The position numbers and the translations under genes were made by a program. 64,000 nt of DNA from Paucibacter sediminis (GTDB taxonomy: Bacteria; Pseudomonadota; Gammaproteobacteria; Burkholderiales; Burkholderiaceae_C): positions 1,592,001-1,656,000 of the forward strand of contig NZ_CP116346.1 in NCBI RefSeq assembly GCF_030254645.1, written 5' to 3'. Below, piece after piece: positions 62,812 through 64,000 of the stretch. Position 1 is the stretch's first letter. Each line of letters begins with the position of its first letter. The notes under the pieces were generated by a model. The model did not search any database. It was not told the origin of the DNA and worked only from the letters and a program-made list of their open reading frames with translations.

Positions 62812-64000
62812 TTAGCGCTCGCGCCGCAGCGTGCCCAGCATATTGCTGGCGCCGCCCATCATGAAGACGCTGTAGACGCCGCTGGAGAGCACCGGCAGGC
62901 TGGCGATGCTGAACACCGGCGTGCCCGAGGTGGGCGAGCTGACGCTCAGCAGCGAGGCCGTGCTGGACGGGATGCTGCTGTTGGCCGAGCTGGTGCCGGG
63001 CACCACATTGGTGGCGATGGCGCTGTAGTCCACGCTCATGGTGAGGCCGGTGTTGAGGCTGGCCACGCCGTTGATGAGGCGGATCTTGGCGGTGCTGAGG
63101 GTGGTGGGCAGGCGGTTGTCGTCGGCCAGCACGCTCAGCTGCGGCGCGGCCGCGTCGCCCCACACCAGCAGGGTGTAGTCCCCACCGGCCTTCAGGTTGG
63201 GGCTGGCCACGGCCATGGCCTGGCCGTTCACCGTCAGGCCCAGGTTGGCGCTGCCGGCCGCCACCGTCTTGTACTCGCCGATGGTGGGCGCCACCGAGGT
63301 GGGCAGCAGGCTCACGTCGCCCAGCAGGCCGCTCACGCTGGCATTGCCCGAGACGGCGGCCACCACGCGGGCACGCGCCACCGCGCCGGGGTAGTTGGTC
63401 ACCGCGCCCTGCTGTTTCACATGCAGGCCGTTCACCAGCACGCCGCCCTCGGTGGCGGTGATCAGCAGGGTGGAGACGCCGGTGGATTCCAGCGTGATGC
63501 TGGGGATGTCCAGGCGCACATCGCTCTTGTTGCCATAGCCGGTGAGGCGCACGCGGTAGCTGCCGGCGTTGATGCTGTTGTAGCCGCTGCCGCTGCCGCC
63601 GGCCAGGTTGGTGGAGATGGGCGTGGCGTTGTCGAGGCTGTCGGTGGCTGGGGTGACGTAGACGTCCAGCGCGCCGGCGTCGGTGGCCAGGTTCAGCACC
63701 AGCAGCTTGCTCTTGCCGCTGTCGGCGGCGGTCTCGGCCTCCTGCAGCAGGGTGGTGTGCAGGGCGCCAGCCCAGCCGTAGGCGATCAGGCTGTAGTGGC
63801 TGCCGCTCGCCAGCGAGGGGGTGGTGCTGGCCACCGTGGTGCCGACGCCGCTGGCCAGCACTTGCGAGCTGGTGGCGCTGGTGCTGACGCTGGCATAGCT
63901 GCCGGCGTTGGCATAGGCGACGTTGCCGTTGACGCTGACGCTGTTGACCGTCAGGTCCAGCGAGCCGTAGCCGCTGCTGGCGTTGAGCAGGCGCAGGCTG
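62812..64000 (-). CDS. DUF4397 domain protein (5' end beyond the window)
   Basis: The frame is open from 62812 to the right edge, giving about 396 residues of the C-terminal part. Repeated phrases such as RLLNASSGYGSLDLTV, RLINGVASLNTGLTM and YRVRLTGYG are DUF4397 repeats (Ser/Thr/Gly-rich beta-sandwich). Such proteins are exported or cell-surface lipoproteins; function unknown. A terminator follows. Confidence 0.85.
   Translation of the reverse strand, partial: SLRLLNASSGYGSLDLTVNSVSVNGNVAYANAGSYASVSTSATSSQVLASGVGTTVASTTPSLASGSHYSLIAYGWAGALHTTLLQEAETAADSGKSKLLVLNLATDAGALDVYVTPATDSLDNATPISTNLAGGSGSGYNSINAGSYRVRLTGYGNKSDVRLDIPSITLESTGVSTLLITATEGGVLVNGLHVKQQGAVTNYPGAVARARVVAAVSGNASVSGLLGDVSLLPTSVAPTIGEYKTVAAGSANLGLTVNGQAMAVASPNLKAGGDYTLLVWGDAAAPQLSVLADDNRLPTTLSTAKIRLINGVASLNTGLTMSVDYSAIATNVVPGTSSANSSIPSSTASLLSVSSPTSGTPVFSIASLPVLSSGVYSVFMMGGASNMLGTLRRER

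Noticed and set aside
1-64000. CRISPR array, tRNA or rRNA genes
   Set aside because: No regular repeats with spacers and no tRNA-like or rRNA-like sequence were seen.

Overview
The window is GC-rich (codon third positions overwhelmingly G or C), densely coded DNA from a betaproteobacterium of the order Burkholderiales. Gene order and protein character (TctC/Bug periplasmic binding protein, Burkholderia-type QueE with a CX14CX2C cluster motif, mnmG-rsmG-parA, SHP/DHC cytochromes, two Burkholderiales-style chemoreceptors) point to the Roseateles/Pelomonas/Rubrivivax neighbourhood; this placement is inference. It looks chromosomal and probably origin-proximal: parA, parB, mnmG and rsmG are present, two parS sites lie inside rsmG and mnmG, and DnaA boxes occur at three places. 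No dnaA, rRNA, tRNA, CRISPR or prophage was seen.

Layout. 1-12.6 kb: a cut solute-binding protein, a wax-ester-synthase-like acyltransferase with two alpha/beta hydrolases, a GH19-like lysozyme, a chemoreceptor, an S1/P1 nuclease, a MerR/old-yellow-enzyme divergon, an IorAB-type molybdenum hydroxylase and a methyltransferase. 12.6-16.4 kb: two related intergenic elements (12605-12793 and 16071-16260) with three DnaA-box-like sites in conserved spacing bracket a triple-domain QueD homologue, queE and dctA. 16.4-26.9 kb: MazG-like and DnaQ-like enzymes, acetyltransferase, AbrB/PIN pair, HNH-like gene divergent from a WYL regulator, cobalamin adenosyltransferase, second chemoreceptor, FAD-linked oxidase, lipoprotein. 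27-32 kb: the prkA-yeaH-spoVR stress operon. 32-39.5 kb: parB, argC and acetyltransferases, parA, rsmG, mnmG; parA and parB are separated by unrelated genes. 39.5-40.8 kb: a small Cys-cluster protein and a TctC binding protein.

40.8-45.3 kb is the most interesting block: a LuxR-type receptor gene without luxI, then a lux-box-like CTG-N10-CAG site, then an unlisted 51-codon gene for a double-glycine leader peptide with an 11-residue predicted core (SGPIETPRQGW), a HlyD-type adaptor and a C39-peptidase ABC exporter. Together they read as a quorum-regulated, processed and exported short peptide.

45.4-64 kb: hydrolase-NatA-NatB type ABC operon, MaoC, GST and Nudix genes, a thioredoxin-like protein, a DNA alkylation repair protein, an SHP-DHC cytochrome operon with a two-component system, a P-type ATPase, a solute-binding protein, a DMT exporter, a 266-bp MITE-like element, Cu/Zn superoxide dismutase, a PstS-like protein and a cut DUF4397 surface protein. 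A 13-14 bp word, CAAGACCTGACCC(C), recurs at least five times across the window, three times inside genes as the peptide GQVL written in codons unusual for this genome.
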